The notes under the pieces were generated by a model. That model did no database searches, was not told where the DNA came from, and worked only from the letters and a program-made list of their open reading frames with translations. Of a stretch of 64,000 bases of DNA, positions 21,999 to 34,729 are shown in pieces. Position 1 is the first letter of the stretch. Every line of letters starts with the position of its first letter. The stretch is from Aphrophora alni. Lineage: Eukaryota; Arthropoda; Insecta; Hemiptera; Aphrophoridae. Location of the stretch: assembly GCA_963513935.1 (NCBI GenBank), contig OY740768.1:39922368-39986367 (forward strand). Reading direction: 5' to 3'. The position numbers were made by a program, and so were the translations under genes.

Positions 21999-24994
21999 TA
22001 TTATTACTAATACAATAAAAAAAGAATGTAAATTAAATATAAAAAAATCCGTTTAAATCAAATATAATTGGTAATAATAATTAATAATTGTTTAGTATTA
22101 TTAACAATTTTCAATATATGACTGTAATAAATAATCAATTATTTAATTATATAAATGTAATACTTCGTTTCAATTTTGCTCAAGAACATGAAACATGAAA
22201 TAATTTGCAGCCATCATAAGAAGTTCAAGTATTTAAAGATCTTTATAATAAAATACAAGTACAATTATTTTATGCACAGAAAAAAAAAATCATAAAACTA
22301 ATCCTAACACAAAACTAAAATTTAAAATTAAAGAAATGCATAAAAAAATTCTGTTTTTGTTAATTTGATTATTCACTCGATGAGTTCAAAAATTTATAAT
22401 TTCTATATCCTTTATGTAACTGACAGGAGTCAAGTATTTGAAAAATAAACAAATGTTTAGAAAAATAAATGTTGCAAGAATTGTAATTTCCAAATACAGT
22501 AATGTGAATACGAAGTAATGGAATGGAAGCTCTTTAAGCCGCTCTTTATGACTATTCACATTAGTTCTGGATAAATACACTTTACTCGTGTTTTTATTTA
22601 TACATTTCATAAAATATTTTATGGAATTAAAATAATAATGGGTTTTTATTTTCCACACAATTTGTAAAATATACGGACTAATTTTAATCGATAGGAAATA
22701 TTTAGAAATAAATGGGATGACTGTAAAGGAAATTATATTGACCAATTACAAACATCTAAATAATCATTTTTATAAAATACAAATAAATAAATTTGAATAT
22801 CAGTAAGGAAATTTGATATATCCTGGATTTCATTGTATTGGTGGTATATTATTCCCTTTATTGATTTCAAATAAAAGTATTAACTTAAGTCTTGTAAATC
22901 TATCAGGCGTGTCAACAATTGATACGTAACGTAAACTAACAAACTAATAATTAGCCAAAGCTGTAATAGCATAAAGAGTAAATAGTACCCTCATAACAAG
23001 GCTTTTGATTTGAAATACGCAATGGAACTACAGTCTCTCGTTAATATTTCAACTGTAGTTTATTATTCTCCAATTTTTTGTTGTGAGATGTATATGTGAA
23101 ACAATAATAATGGACTGTGACTCAATGCCTTCAAACTAATTAATAATTGTGTTTAGACTTACGAAATTTAATTTAGAACACAAAACCTACGTACTATTGG
23201 TTTTAAAAAAAAGTTTATTTATCTTTCATGTTATACTTATTTATGAAACATAAATTTACTTCAAGGTAAAAGATGGTATAATAAGATATCGTGTTTAAAA
23301 GTGAATGTACTCATTATTATCGTATTAATAAAAACATCACAGTTTAATTATGTTTTCACATATCTTAAAATATATCTGTAATTCGCAAGAGTTATTTTAT
23401 TGCTTTTCATGCAAAAAACCAACATTCAGTTAATTTTTTTACAGCTCTCATTTTTACATAAAAATTTGTTTTAATGAATACATTCATGACAAAGGTGAAA
23501 AATACCTCTGCCATACAAATGGGTCGTAGGTAGGAGAACAAGATTTGATGGCAAGTGACAAACAATATTACATGCAATCCAAATATAAGATTTGTTTAAC
23601 TTTAAATTCCGAATTTCAGACATATATTAAAACTTCTTCGTTATCTTAAATGAATTTGGATGTAACACTGTTTTACTGCTTTTTATAAGATTACAATTTC
23701 ACTAAACACTTACGTATGTAGTGTTTTCTATAAAGCAGTTTTTTAACTTTAGCTTCATTAGACAGCCTTCAATAAGAGTATAGAGTTGGGTTTGCTTGTT
23801 TGTCATTAAATAGAAAAACGCATCTTAAAAAAATATTATTGTAATTTATTTGAGTAAATAATAAGATTGATTTATATATACTTACAACATTTTATTTATA
23901 AGCAACTATCATTTGTATATCTTTGTTATTATTTGATGATTATGACTTTTGTTTATGTGTTGACCATCTAAATTTATTTCCTTAATATAAATTCCAAAAC
24001 CTTAGAACGACATTTAATTTGGAATAATAGGGTGACTTGTTCTATTTCATTAATAGTGAATACTATATATACAAAAAACAACAAATTGCTCCAAATACTG
24101 TAATTAACAAAAATACTTAGGCTTACACTATACATTATATTACACTTTTTATATATTTAAACAGGAAAGGTATTAAAATTTTGGTAAAGCATTTTATAAT
24201 CATTAAACATTTGTACGTTCCTGTACTCTTTCGAAAATTGAGATTTATGACTGTTATCGTGGATAGTTCAGCCTTTCATATATTCATAATATCGTTATAC
24301 AATATAGTAATGTGACTTGTAAGCCTACTACATAGAACGAATATGTATAGTTAGAATATGTTCAGTTAGAACGAATATGTTTCCTTTAGATACAAAAAAT
24401 AATAATTCACCATTTATCTAGAAAGCATTTTATCATAAATTCTTCTAGTGTTAAATGTTTGGCTTTGTTTGTAGTAAAACAAAAAGATGGTCTCTTAAAT
24501 AATATCGAAAATCAAGACAATTTCAACCTTGAAGATATATATTTAAAAAATCTTTTATACAAAGTAATGTGTCATTATTAGTGACATCATTAATTATTTT
24601 TACGACATATATGTAGTAGTAACGGTCCACTTATAAGTCTATAAAATTTAAGAATAATTACTAACTTGAATATTCAAAAACATATTTAATGTTAAAAAAA
24701 AAATGGCAATTTAAATTACATGCTCTACAATTTATATTTTATGATTTTACAGTAAATAATATATATATATATATTTTTTAATAATATTGGATTAAATTAC
24801 TTTTAATTTTATAGTTGTGTGAGTTCTTCTAAACATTTAAATCACAAAACTAATTCCTCTCTTCCTAAACAACACTGAAAGATTCAGAGTATATTCGTGG
24901 AATTTAAAGCCTTGCACTAGAGCGAAATATCTATTCTCGATTGAAACGTTTGAAACAACTAATTGTTCTAAGTCGACACAATTTATTGTTTCTT
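21997..24994. other. AT-rich non-coding DNA
   Basis: No gene found. The 119-codon minus-strand frame at 22386-22745 has AT-driven composition (rich in I, F, K, N, S) and no motif. The stretch near 22940-23020 has weak resemblance to repeat family D. Confidence 0.45.
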
Positions 24995-25250
24995 TATCAT
25001 AAAGTGTTAAAACCTGAGAACCCTTAATTGATTATAAATATAGGTTTTCTCATATTCCCCTGTTTACTAGCCCAAAGCCAAATTTATTGTATAAACCACG
25101 TAATTAAGATCATTAATCCAAATAATTACACTGCCCCAAACTGATAAAGCAACATTACACCCAAGCTGTATAAACAGTAATCCACAGAACAAATCTTCTG
25201 GTTTAGAAGGCTACAAATGTATAAACTTTACATTTCTCTCCGTTTAATAA
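24995..25250 (+). repeat. Dispersed repeat family D, copy 1
   Basis: Resembles 34130-34450 and 47890-48130. Landmarks are AAAGTGTTA, TGTTTACT, TTACACTGCC(C/T)CAAACTGAT and a CTGTA...AACA(G/A)TAA block. Order is kept but identity is modest. Confidence 0.6.
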
Positions 25251-28200
25251 TATGAGTTATTGTATAGGACAAAACAATTTTCAAATTGTTTGTCTTTTAA
25301 TTTTTGCATTAATACTAGTGCATGCTCTCCAATATCTTTGTATATTAATATTATCACGTCACTTTTACATTTCCCACGTGACTCTTCTGCACTATGCAAA
25401 AATCATTTTATTCTATTATAATATTTGCTCTAGTTTTTGCCTCCCAACGTTGTGAAATAAAAACGTAGTGGGAATATTAAGTTTTCCTTGTTGTTTCAAT
25501 GAAATTGTCTGAACTAATAAGATTATTATGTAGTCTTTTGAATAGTTTAAATTATCAATTAAGTTTGCTTGTTGACTCTAGCTAGTAACATATATTACTA
25601 TATTTATAACAGAACACAATATTTACGAGGTTGTGATGAGGTAGTCCTTATAATACATGTTTTGATCTAATGTTAGGCTGTGAGTTTAACACATAATTCA
25701 ATTAATCGGTGTTGTTTGAGATTAATGTCGTATAATAAAAATGCTGTCAAATTGTAATAAAGATTGTCGGATTTTAAAAGATTGTACGCACAATATACTA
25801 TTAAAATTTTAAGAACGTAAATATTATTTATGTATAACCTTTTTTTGTAAACATTAAGTATAAAGTGCAAACATTGATTTTCCATGGTATTTTAAATTTT
25901 TCGTATACTAAACTATATCGTTACTAAAATGGATCATCTTGAATATAATTTAAAGACAAATGTTGAGCCGTATTAATAAATCATAACTTTATATACAAGA
26001 CTCTGCTAAAATATGTCTTCTGAATTATTTGAAAGTAGAAACCATCTTTGTGTTTCGATAACATTTCAAAGTCATTCTTTTACATACAAACAGACGCAAT
26101 CATTTTACATTCGAAGAGTTCAAGATGAAGGAGTTTCTAGTTGAATACAGGATTCCTTTGTTGTATCTAAAGGAAATCCATTCGTTCTATCTGCTATCTG
26201 TGTTTATAGATCAGGTTATTATGTTCTATAAGTATATGGAACAATATAGAAAGACTGCATTCTACAATATAACATGAATTTATCTCGAGTTTTCAAAACT
26301 TTATAGACATGCCTTAGCAAGTCTCTTAATATTTTTGCAAATTTGCTTTATCTGGGTGTTAATTTTTTGAGAGTATTATGACAAATACGTTAACGACATA
26401 GACGTGGTCAAGTTATTATTTTGACAATGTTAACTTATCAGTAGTGTATGCCTCCATTTTTGTTACTTTAATAGAAGTAAATATATAATATATGCACTAT
26501 TAACGACATAGACGTATTCAAGTTATTGTTCTAAAATGAAATATTGTTATAAAGTATTGGAGTTGATTTTCATTAATAGAATTTTGGTGTTCAACAAATG
26601 TCATATAATATAATCAAAAACACTATGCTATTTACACACAAACACATAGTATAAAAATCATAGTTCCTGAGAAATTAAATAACGTAAATACTTCCTAATA
26701 ATTCTGGTTATTTCCTCATAAAATTATTATAATATGTATTACATTTATTATTATTATTATACGAAATTAGTTTCATTCCAGATTATAGAAGCAGTACTAT
26801 CACCATGTGGTCAGTAAAGAACATACATATTGTATAATGAAGGCAAAGTTAAATAACAGTTAAAACATATAACAGGAGTAAGTAGTTAAAGAAATTGTAT
26901 TCATAAAATAAATCTGATTTTTTGGTAGTAACAGAAGTCTGATAAGAAAAGGCATTTGTGATAACGAATTATTTTGCTACTTGATTAAATTATTGAAGTT
27001 CATATTTAAAATGTAAAGCCATATATTTAGAGAGTGAACCGGTAGATAGTACCGTTTGACATATTACGTACATTTTAGTTATTGCATAACTTAATTACAA
27101 GGTGTATCATTCCTTACAAATATTATTGTTAAAAATATAAATAATGTTAGATTGTATCAGGTGCAAGCTAAATATACTTAGGTGTACATTTAATTACAGC
27201 AACTAAATACGTATTTAGAATTTGGTATTTTAACTTGTCAGTATGAACATATTTGAATATTTTTATATACATGAGTTAAATCTAAATATCTCGAAACAAA
27301 CAGTTTATCATTGCGACGCGACGTTTATCATTGCGACGTAGTTATCCTTAATTTACTCCCCGAGAGTCATTTTGATGTATTATATGAAATTAAAATCTTG
27401 AGCTATATAAAACCATTATTTATTTAAGGTAGAAGGGGGTTTGATTCCAAAAGATACATTTTAATTATGATTTTACTCTTTACTAGTAAACACCATTATA
27501 TTCTATGTATATCGTTCGATAGGGGTTACTATTTAAAATCATTGATTTGCCCAATACAATTTGGGCTGTTTTAAATGCAAGGTTATTACGAATTTCTATT
27601 GAAGTTAGATTCAAATATATCCAATAATTTGGTCCGTAATAATATTGAAATAGTGGCGGTAAGAGAATAATAAAAAATATCACCAATCAAGAAAGAAGAA
27701 GAGTAATAAAAAGAGAATTGCCTGAGTGACTTCTCGTTTAGAGTATTCCATAGCATTATGTTAACTAAATGTTGTGAGTTTCTATGTCCATGATTTAATT
27801 AAATTGCTTGTTTTTGTCTTAGTAAACAATAATATGTAAAATTATTATAAAAGAAACTACTGTACTTAAATTGTTGGTATTTGTGTTTCTAATTTGTTTT
27901 GACTCCTAATAATAATTCCAAAACTTCCCATTTTTAAAATTTAATTATATATCCTAATAATGTTATCTATAATAAAAAAACTTTTACATTTAAATTAATA
28001 ATATTCCTTTCATAATATATATACACCATTATCTAAATTATGTAGACTTTTTTAAGAGATACATTCTTCTTTAGACTTCTCTTCCATAAAATCTTATATC
28101 ATTATCTGCTTTCAACGTATTACAAATATTTTTTTAAGTGTCAATACAATTCTACAGTATTTATAGCATTTTGTGCCCAGTTAAGATTATCTTGTTTTAA

Positions 28201-29108
28201 TATTAAAATCAATAATAATGTTTACTAGTGATCAATAGGGTGACATATTATTAATAATAGTTATTAAGTAGAAAGTGAAATATATGTTTTAATTTTAGTT
28301 TCACAAGTATTTATTGTTTTAAATTAAATTTTTTACATAACCTAATGGGTCATTAATAGTTAGCACTGCTAATATATTATAAAACAATACATTGATGAAT
28401 AATTAGAGTAAATGAATGTGGTATTTATTATGAAATGCTATCAAAATCCTGTCCTCCCACTTAAAAGGACCATAAGTGCTTTAAACACCTTACTTATTTA
28501 TTAGTAATAGTCCTGGATAGCCACTGCTTTCACAAAAATCAATCTATCGAAATGTGCATACTCTCTTTGAGAATAATTTACCTATAGACAAGACAGTCAA
28601 TCCCTTCTCCTATTTTAAGTCCCAAATCTGATGCTACATGTATTTCCCCAAATTATTCAATACTTGCAAAATTCTTACCGCATCAAACAAGGAGTAATTT
28701 TCTTACGAAGCCCTATACTTCTATTATTTCATTTTAAATTCTATGATCTTTTTAGTTATGCCAGTCCGACCCTCTCTTTGACTGATAGAGATTCTAAGCT
28801 ATAGTTTTTCTCTATTATATACGTTCATACTAATATGAGACAACTATTTTCACTCTCCCTCCAAGTAACAATTTAGATCCTTACCCTACTCTCCATACAA
28901 AATGTTTACACCAAGGTCTCATGTAATAGCAAATAACTTCTGATATAACCTCTAAAATACGAAGAGCATTCAAATATAACGAGTAATTTTCCTGATCTTG
29001 AAAGGAATTCAAGCTATTCATGATCACATGAAGAACCAAAAGCGTGTTTGATAGTGTCATTAGTTGTGCTAGTTCTTCTTTAAATTAATTTTATTAGTTG
29101 TAATAACC
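25251..29108. other. AT-rich non-coding DNA with small direct repeats
   Basis: No gene recognised. Two short direct repeats stand out: TTAACGACATAGACGT at about 26391 and again about 100 bases later, each followed by TCAAGTTATT; and a 20-bp unit, GTTTATCATTGCGACG plus four bases, repeated head to tail at 27303-27340. The part at 28440-28900 is unusually pyrimidine-rich on this strand. Confidence 0.45.
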
Positions 29109-29237
29109 ATGTCGAAGCAGCAAGTACGCTATAGTGATGCGCAACGAATATTCATTAATTTTTCACAAATTAAGATCTCATTAGAAATCAGTTTTGAGAT
29201 GAGCGTCTTTCTCAGTTCACGTTGTATGATTGAATAA
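29109..29237 (+). CDS. Short hypothetical ORF, possible decayed fragment
   Basis: A 42-codon ATG frame beginning MSKQQVRYSDAQRIFI. The start is polar and less AT-driven than its surroundings, reminiscent of the N-terminus of DDE-type transposases, but it stops quickly and nothing after it supports that reading. It may be chance. I do not assign a function. Confidence 0.15.
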   Translation: MSKQQVRYSDAQRIFINFSQIKISLEISFEMSVFLSSRCMIE

Positions 29238-30794
29238 GAAGGTAAGAAAAGTAAGAGTTTAAAAAGAACTTCAAGCTTCTAAACCAACGTAAACTCTATC
29301 TGTTAAGACAATTTAACTGGTGTTGATGGACTAATTACCGAAATGAGTTAATTTTCCCTTTTTTTTTAATAACAACAACTTAAAATTAGTGTTAATAGAG
29401 GGAAAATATAAATAAGATGGTCTTTAATTGGTCAATGCGTATCTCCGTCGCTTATAGAATGAACACTAACAAAAGAATATTGAAGTCACGCCATTTCCAA
29501 AGAGTTTAATAATTGTAACATATAATTATTCACGGGTGAATTAGTTCATTCTACAGCCAAAACTATTAAACCTGCAATTGCGAAAATTGTAGCCTATTAG
29601 TAAAAAAGTTTAGCTTATAAATTATGTTTATATTTGAAAGCCACTCGTTCCTTCAAAGCGCGAGCATCTCTACTCTGCGGTGGAGTAACTGTTTCTTGCA
29701 GAATAAGGATTGTTCTTGCTACCTTATCTTCTAGGATTTAATAGTGAACTCGTAGCTGTAAGGTTGTATCCGCTACTTTCCCAATATATTCAATCCAACT
29801 TGATTGTCTAGTATCTGGATAACTCGTAAAGCGACTTCCATGTGAGCTTCTTTTCTTAGGTGTAAACACTAAACAAAATCATTTGGTTAAGAAAATATTA
29901 ATTTTTATTTGAATACAATCCATAATAATTTTTTTTACAAATCAACGGACAATCGATATCAGAGTTAAAAACATGATTTTTTTTTATGGAACCATGATTA
30001 ACACATATTTCCAGACTATTAATTTTTGGGGACGGGGAAAAGTTTTTGTGAATCACATCAACTTCATAATTACAGGCTGATGTTACAATCGATTCAAGCG
30101 CAACAAAAAGTATTTATATACGTAGTTTATAAATACCATTGATAAACTAATTGTAATATTTTAGAAATTTTCACTTATAAATTTTTTAAATAAAAAAACT
30201 GCATATATCAAGTTTGAGGAGTGTTTTTACATGATTTAAAAATTATGTATTTTTAATTGTAAGCTTTTTGTGAAATAATTTGAACAGTCCACTAGTTCGT
30301 TCAAAATTAGGTTATAAGGTTACGGATAATAAAACCGAAATTTATGCTTTATTATTTTTTTAATAGCGCTAAATATTCTTATAGTTAAATACATATATTA
30401 AAAAGAGCTTCTATAATCCTACTTCTATAAGCTTTAGTAGCTATTTGAGAAGAACATTAAACCTTAAAATCAACAAATTTTTATGTCTCATTAATTAGTT
30501 TTTTTTAAATATTACCTCAGGTTATTTTAATTTTCAAATCAACTTCCAGTCGTACTATTTAATTAAAATATTAAATAGATTTAGAAGATTGTTTCAAATT
30601 CAAAATAAAAATATGAAAAATTCAAACATAAATACTGAACTTGTAATAGACGTAAGTTGAATAAGGTAATCACTGTACTGTATTTCCTGATATAGAAAGC
30701 TTTGGTCTAAATAAATATCACAAAATGACAATATCATTGATGACACTGAGGGCATATACATAAAACACAAAGACAGTTTCGTTTGTCAAACTCC
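29238..30794. other. AT-rich non-coding DNA
   Basis: Nothing recognised. Confidence 0.4.
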
Positions 30795-30960
30795 GGTTGC
30801 CCATGTAGTGCTCTTTTTTCAAAGGGTTTTGATTGGATGTCATCCACAGTCAATTTCTACATGTCTTTTTCCATATTATTTACAATTCACAAAATACACG
30901 CTTTAGTGAAATGGAAACAAAAGAATATATTTATAAAAATGTATTATGATTTTTTTGGAA
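30795..30960 (+). repeat. Dispersed repeat family H, copy 2
   Basis: Diverged partner of 1290-1460: CATGTAGTG, GATGTCATCCACAGT, ACATGTCTT and an AAACAAAAGAA block occur in the same order in both. Confidence 0.45.
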
Positions 30961-31389
30961 TATTTAAATAAATTTCAGAAGATAAAATTAAAATATAAAA
31001 CCAGTAATGATATTTGAAGCGTAATAAATCATTAATACTAAATAAAAAACTACAATAATTATCCAGTTTGAAAATAATTGAAATCTTCAAAAATAACGTA
31101 AAATAAGTAAGAATTGTATACAGTAGATTTATCTATGTATACAATGGTAAAAATTCAGGAATCTACGATTTTAGTTTGAAATGAAATTTTGCTTTTAATA
31201 TAACTGCCCTATGTCTACAATAGATTCGAGGCGTGTTTAAAACAATAAATAAATAATTTACCAGTTTAACCTACATGAAAATCAACAATTTAACCAGCAA
31301 TAAAACTTTAAAGAGTGAAAAGTTTTAACAAGTTCCAAATTAAATGTAAAACAGAGTAATATTATTAAAAGTTGTTGAAATAGTATGAG

Positions 31390-31650
31390 AGTGATTTTTT
31401 CTTTTATTTAAACACGAAAACTATCTCGTCTTATAAAATCATGAAAAGAACATAAAAGAATGACCCCTGGATCTTGAATACTATAATAGCGTCAGGGTCG
31501 GTAAATAACAAGAGTTGGTCAAGAGAGATCTGATATTAATGATGAAAGAAGTGATCTAACTTAAGATTACATAAATATGTGTACATTCACCTAAGTTTCC
31601 TTGAGACTGCCTAAGTGGGCATTGTTGAGTGTAATAAAACTTGTATCAGA
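31390..31650 (+). repeat. Dispersed repeat family G, copy 3
   Basis: Best-preserved copy of the family: CTTGAATACTATAATAGCG, TCAGGGTCGG, AACAAGAGTTGGTCAAGAGA, and a GTGTAATAAAACTT end. Related copies are at 1870-2110 (-), 18640-18905 (-) and 47600-47870 (+). Confidence 0.65.
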
Positions 31651-32046
31651 TATTTTCAATAAATGGATATAATTATTCAATATTTGTTTTCTTTTAAAAG
31701 GATATTTAAATTTAAAGTGCTTTATTTATGTTAGTTACTTATTTTGTAATGAGAATAAGTAATCAATTATATCACTAAATGTTTGAAGTAGAAGGTAGGC
31801 GTTTATAATCGTTTACCTTTATCGGTAATAATTGTTCCCGAGATGTCAACTAATACCATCTTTGGAGTAATTTGTTCTTTTGCTTTTTCTAATTTGTTGC
31901 CAGCAAAACAAGTTTAACTTTTCTTAAACCAAATTCTTCATAAATTATATTAAGTTAGTTTAGTTCAATAATTATCAATAAGTTTAATATTATTATTATT
32001 ATGATTTATTCGGACGTTTGTAATCATTTCTGTATTTATAGTTATT
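31651..32046. other. AT-rich non-coding DNA
   Basis: Nothing recognised. Confidence 0.4.
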
Positions 32047-32169
32047 TGTGCAACTAGTGAGCAAAGTGAGCAATTGCCTCACTCGAGAGAAATCCTTACT
32101 CACGAGCCGTAGGCGAGTGAGGAATGGTTTCTCGAGTGAGGCGATTGCACTTTGCACTCGAGTTGCACA
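32047..32169. repeat. Large imperfect hairpin
   Basis: Two arms of about 55 bases, both ending outward in TGTGCAACT, fold on each other around a ~13-base loop (ACGAGCCGTAGGC). The left arm includes GCCTCACTCGAG and the right arm CTCGAGTGAGGC. The arms differ by a few substitutions and 2-base indels. It directly abuts the left inverted repeat of the element at 32175-32913 and may be part of it. Confidence 0.9.
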
Positions 32170-32174
32170 TTATA

Positions 32175-32191
32175 TTTTTCCTACAGTTACC
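32175..32191. repeat. Terminal inverted repeat, left
   Basis: Seventeen bases in perfect inverse match to 32897-32913. Confidence 0.8.
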
Positions 32192-32251
32192 ATAAAACAA
32201 ATAAATTGGTAAAGAAACGTAACATATTTTTACACAGAAGTAATATGACAT

Positions 32252-32581
32252 TTAAGCTATAAGTTTTTTGTAACTGCCAATGTTAATGTTATGTTTGATT
32301 TGAATTGTGGATTTAAGCATTGAATAAACGCCCCAAAGAGTAGAAGATTTATTAATCTTTGAATTTTCAGCAAAATATGCTAAAATTACATTTTCTGTTG
32401 GGCTTTTTACATTCTTACTTTCACACCAGGAAGTAAACAATTCATACCTTTTTTCATATTTATGTTTTGATTTCTCTGGAAGAAGATTTAGAGACACAAT
32501 CCTCGCCACATTTTTTAATTTTTCTGGAGTACAAGATTCTTCTGGTGAACTATTATTACTAAAATCGTCATTAACGTCCAT
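32252..32581 (-). CDS. Tyrosine-recombinase-like N-terminal domain protein (109 aa)
   Basis: It starts at ATG (MDVNDDFSNNSS). An acidic serine-rich leader of ~20 residues is followed by a helical domain with LLPEKSKHKYEKRYELF, SWCESKNV and ILAYFAENSK, then SSTLWGVYSMLKSTI. This pattern (helix, W/Y, then a LAYF and STLW motif) resembles the SAM-like core-binding domain found N-terminally in Crypton and KIAA1958/DUF3504-type tyrosine recombinases; the assignment is from memory. It ends at a TAA right after this domain (KKLIA), so the catalytic R..HxxR..Y domain is absent. It may be a truncated recombinase or a stand-alone DNA-binding protein. Confidence 0.6.
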   Translation of the reverse strand: MDVNDDFSNNSSPEESCTPEKLKNVARIVSLNLLPEKSKHKYEKRYELFTSWCESKNVKSPTENVILAYFAENSKINKSSTLWGVYSMLKSTIQIKHNINIGSYKKLIA

Positions 32582-32810
32582 TTTGCGACAGCAAAACCAC
32601 CTTCAATGTTTACAAATGGCAAATCAATGAAATGGTGGCTTCTGCCGTGACCGGAAGTGTTGTGACAAATACAACAGTACAACAGCTGACCAGCTGATTT
32701 ACAGCCAGTGCTGCCAACGTATTTCGCGCGCATACGACCTTGTCTGCATGTTACGCGCTCACTATTTTGTGCCTTCACGTTGCAAATCTGGAGTGAGACA
32801 AAGTAATTAG

Positions 32811-32838
32811 AGTGAGACAATGTTAACATTGTCTCACT
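32811..32838. repeat. 28-bp perfect palindrome
   Basis: AGTGAGACAATGTT followed directly by its exact reverse complement, with no loop. It lies about 230 bases upstream of the ATG of the ORF at 32252-32581. It could be a cruciform or a dimeric protein-binding site for the element's own product; that is inference. Confidence 0.95.
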
Positions 32839-32896
32839 GCTGAGCGAATTGGCCACTTTGCTTTCTCAAATCAGTGAGAGAACATGTACATTGTTA

Positions 32897-32913
32897 GGTA
32901 ACTGTAGGAAAAA
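32897..32913. repeat. Terminal inverted repeat, right
   Basis: Seventeen bases in perfect inverse match to 32175-32191. Confidence 0.8.
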
Positions 32914-33479
32914 CACATCGTTTCGATAGTATAAATCATCTCTCGTTATCAAGTGTTAAACCTAGAGCATAAAAAAGAAAAACAGACACAACAAAGCCGT
33001 TTAGGACCATGTTGTAAATTAAAACTAAATCTATAACCTATAAAAAACACTCAAGACATGAACAGTCAAAGCTGAGACCTAGTTTTAGGCTTCAGTTATG
33101 TATCATGGTTACGTTATTTTTTTAATTAAATATTTTATTTAAATTAAAATATTGCACTAAGCACTAATAATAAGGTTAGATCAATAGAGTTGTTCTGTTC
33201 TAATACCACAAAATGATGGAAGTTTTTCAATCTTTATTAAAAAAGACGATGTAAAACCTAGTAAAATAAAATGTATTATAATTTTTATTAAAACCAAATG
33301 TATATTACTAGCAAATTAAATTTATGCATGTGTTTAATACAATTACTGACAAGCCAACAATTTTACTATTCAAGTCGGTTTAAGTTTATGTTTTAAAAAT
33401 AATTTACATTACATCTAAGTTGACATACAAAGGAACTTTTATTGAAGTTAACTTTTTGGAACATTTTTATATGTTTAAC
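32914..33479. other. AT-rich non-coding DNA
   Basis: Nothing recognised. Confidence 0.4.
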
Positions 33480-33870
33480 CATAGGTTTCGATAACTGTGC
33501 TAGCTGTTAAACGTAAAACTCCAATTAAAGCTTTGTACCGGGCCGATTCAAACAGAGAAAAGTAATTAAATCTCGTTTAATTAAAAGTAAAAATTTACTC
33601 AATGAACTAACTGTCTGTAACATACACCTATTGAGAAAGAATTTCAAATTAAAGAAAATCAAATAAAATTGTCAACTCGTTAACAGTTCGTTTCACACCT
33701 TGTTTCGAAACACAACTCCCATGAAACAAATGACACAAGTCAACCCAAGCTAAACCAAAACCTATAGCTTACACGTTCACTTTTAATTAGTAATCAACAT
33801 AAAGAATCAGTCATATTTTATGAGATTTCAATAGGAAAGTTGTTCTTTTTCTTTATCCAATTCATATTTG
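33480..33870 (+). repeat. Dispersed repeat family B, copy 2
   Basis: Aligns end to end with 20130-20520 and 46715-47130: GCTGTTAAACGTAA, AAGCTTTGTA, AAAGTAATTAAATC, CTGTCTGTAACATACACC, TCAACTCGTTAACAGTTCG and TTTTATGAGATTT. Confidence 0.85.
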
Positions 33871-34129
33871 GGTCTATGCCTTCAGGACCAACAATAACAT
33901 ATCCGACTAATATATAAGTGTGAGCTCTTAAATATAATACCTGATTGCAAAATGAATACCATGTTAATATACGATAAAATTGTATGTTTTGTTTGTTTGT
34001 TTTTTGTTCGATTGAATGAATCTTCTTGACCTTATTAAAAATGTTAAGCTATTAAATGGACACTTTTCAAATCACAAATTAGAAGTATTTAATTTTTTAC
34101 TATGTTGGCTTAATTTGTTCTTTAAGATA

Positions 34130-34450
34130 AAGTGTTATAATCTGAGGAAGGGCAGGTTCTCTGACTTATCAAATTTTACCTCATTCGCAATGCTATATAA
34201 ATATGATCAGCCATTGTTTACTTGCAGAACACTAAAGTTATTAACTATGTAACCAAGACCAATAAAACCATAGTTTACACTGCCTCAAACTGATTAACCA
34301 AAATTTCGCCTGAGTTGTACTTACATAAAGTGCAAATAGTAACACATAAAACAACGATCTAGGTGTACAATTGCTTTTAGAAGCAAACAGTTTAAATAAA
34401 CACCATTTAATCCAGCGATTCAAGACAGTGAGTGAATTATTTGTACTATT
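34130..34450 (+). repeat. Dispersed repeat family D, copy 2
   Basis: Shares AGACCAATAAA, TTTACACTG, CAAACTGAT, a GAGTTGTACT/GAGCTGTACT block, ACATAAAGTG and AATAGTA with 47890-48130. It lies 3' of family B and 5' of family E, the same order as at 46.7-48.9 kb. Confidence 0.75.
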
Positions 34451-34729
34451 CAACAATTACTTTTTTTTACATTAAAAACTTTTTATTCCAAACTAACTAT
34501 TTGACTCTGAAATTTTAAAAATAAATAAAACAAGCAAACAATTGTATTTAGGTCCAATAATTAAATCTAATTGGAAAAAAGTTTAAAAATAATTCATATA
34601 CATTCTGTTAATATGTTTTGTAATAATCTCCGAAAATAAGTTTTGGTTTTCTTATCATTAACCATAATTACAAATATATCTGGTGGTTTATATAATAATT
34701 ATCGTTTATTCTCGAAATTATATTTTGCA

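Larger units (their letters stand above)
32175..32913 (-). mobile_element. Compact TIR-bounded element with recombinase-like ORF
   Basis: TTTTTCCTACAGTTACC (32175-32191) is repeated in perfect inverse as GGTAACTGTAGGAAAAA (32897-32913), bounding 739 bp. Inside are a minus-strand ORF (32252-32581) and a 28-bp perfect palindrome (32811-32838). The inside is less AT-rich than the flanks. I found no clear target-site duplication next to the repeats, so the true ends may lie elsewhere, perhaps including the hairpin at 32047-32169. The recombinase resemblance suggests a Crypton-like or other tyrosine-recombinase transposon relic, but such elements do not usually have inverted repeats. Confidence 0.6.

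Noticed and set aside
22386..22745. 119-codon minus-strand frame as a host gene
   Set aside because: Composition follows the local AT content, with no motif or gene context.
32515..32856. 113-codon minus-strand frame upstream of the recombinase-like ORF
   Set aside because: It starts at a non-ATG codon, runs through the palindrome and overlaps the start of the better ORF in another frame.
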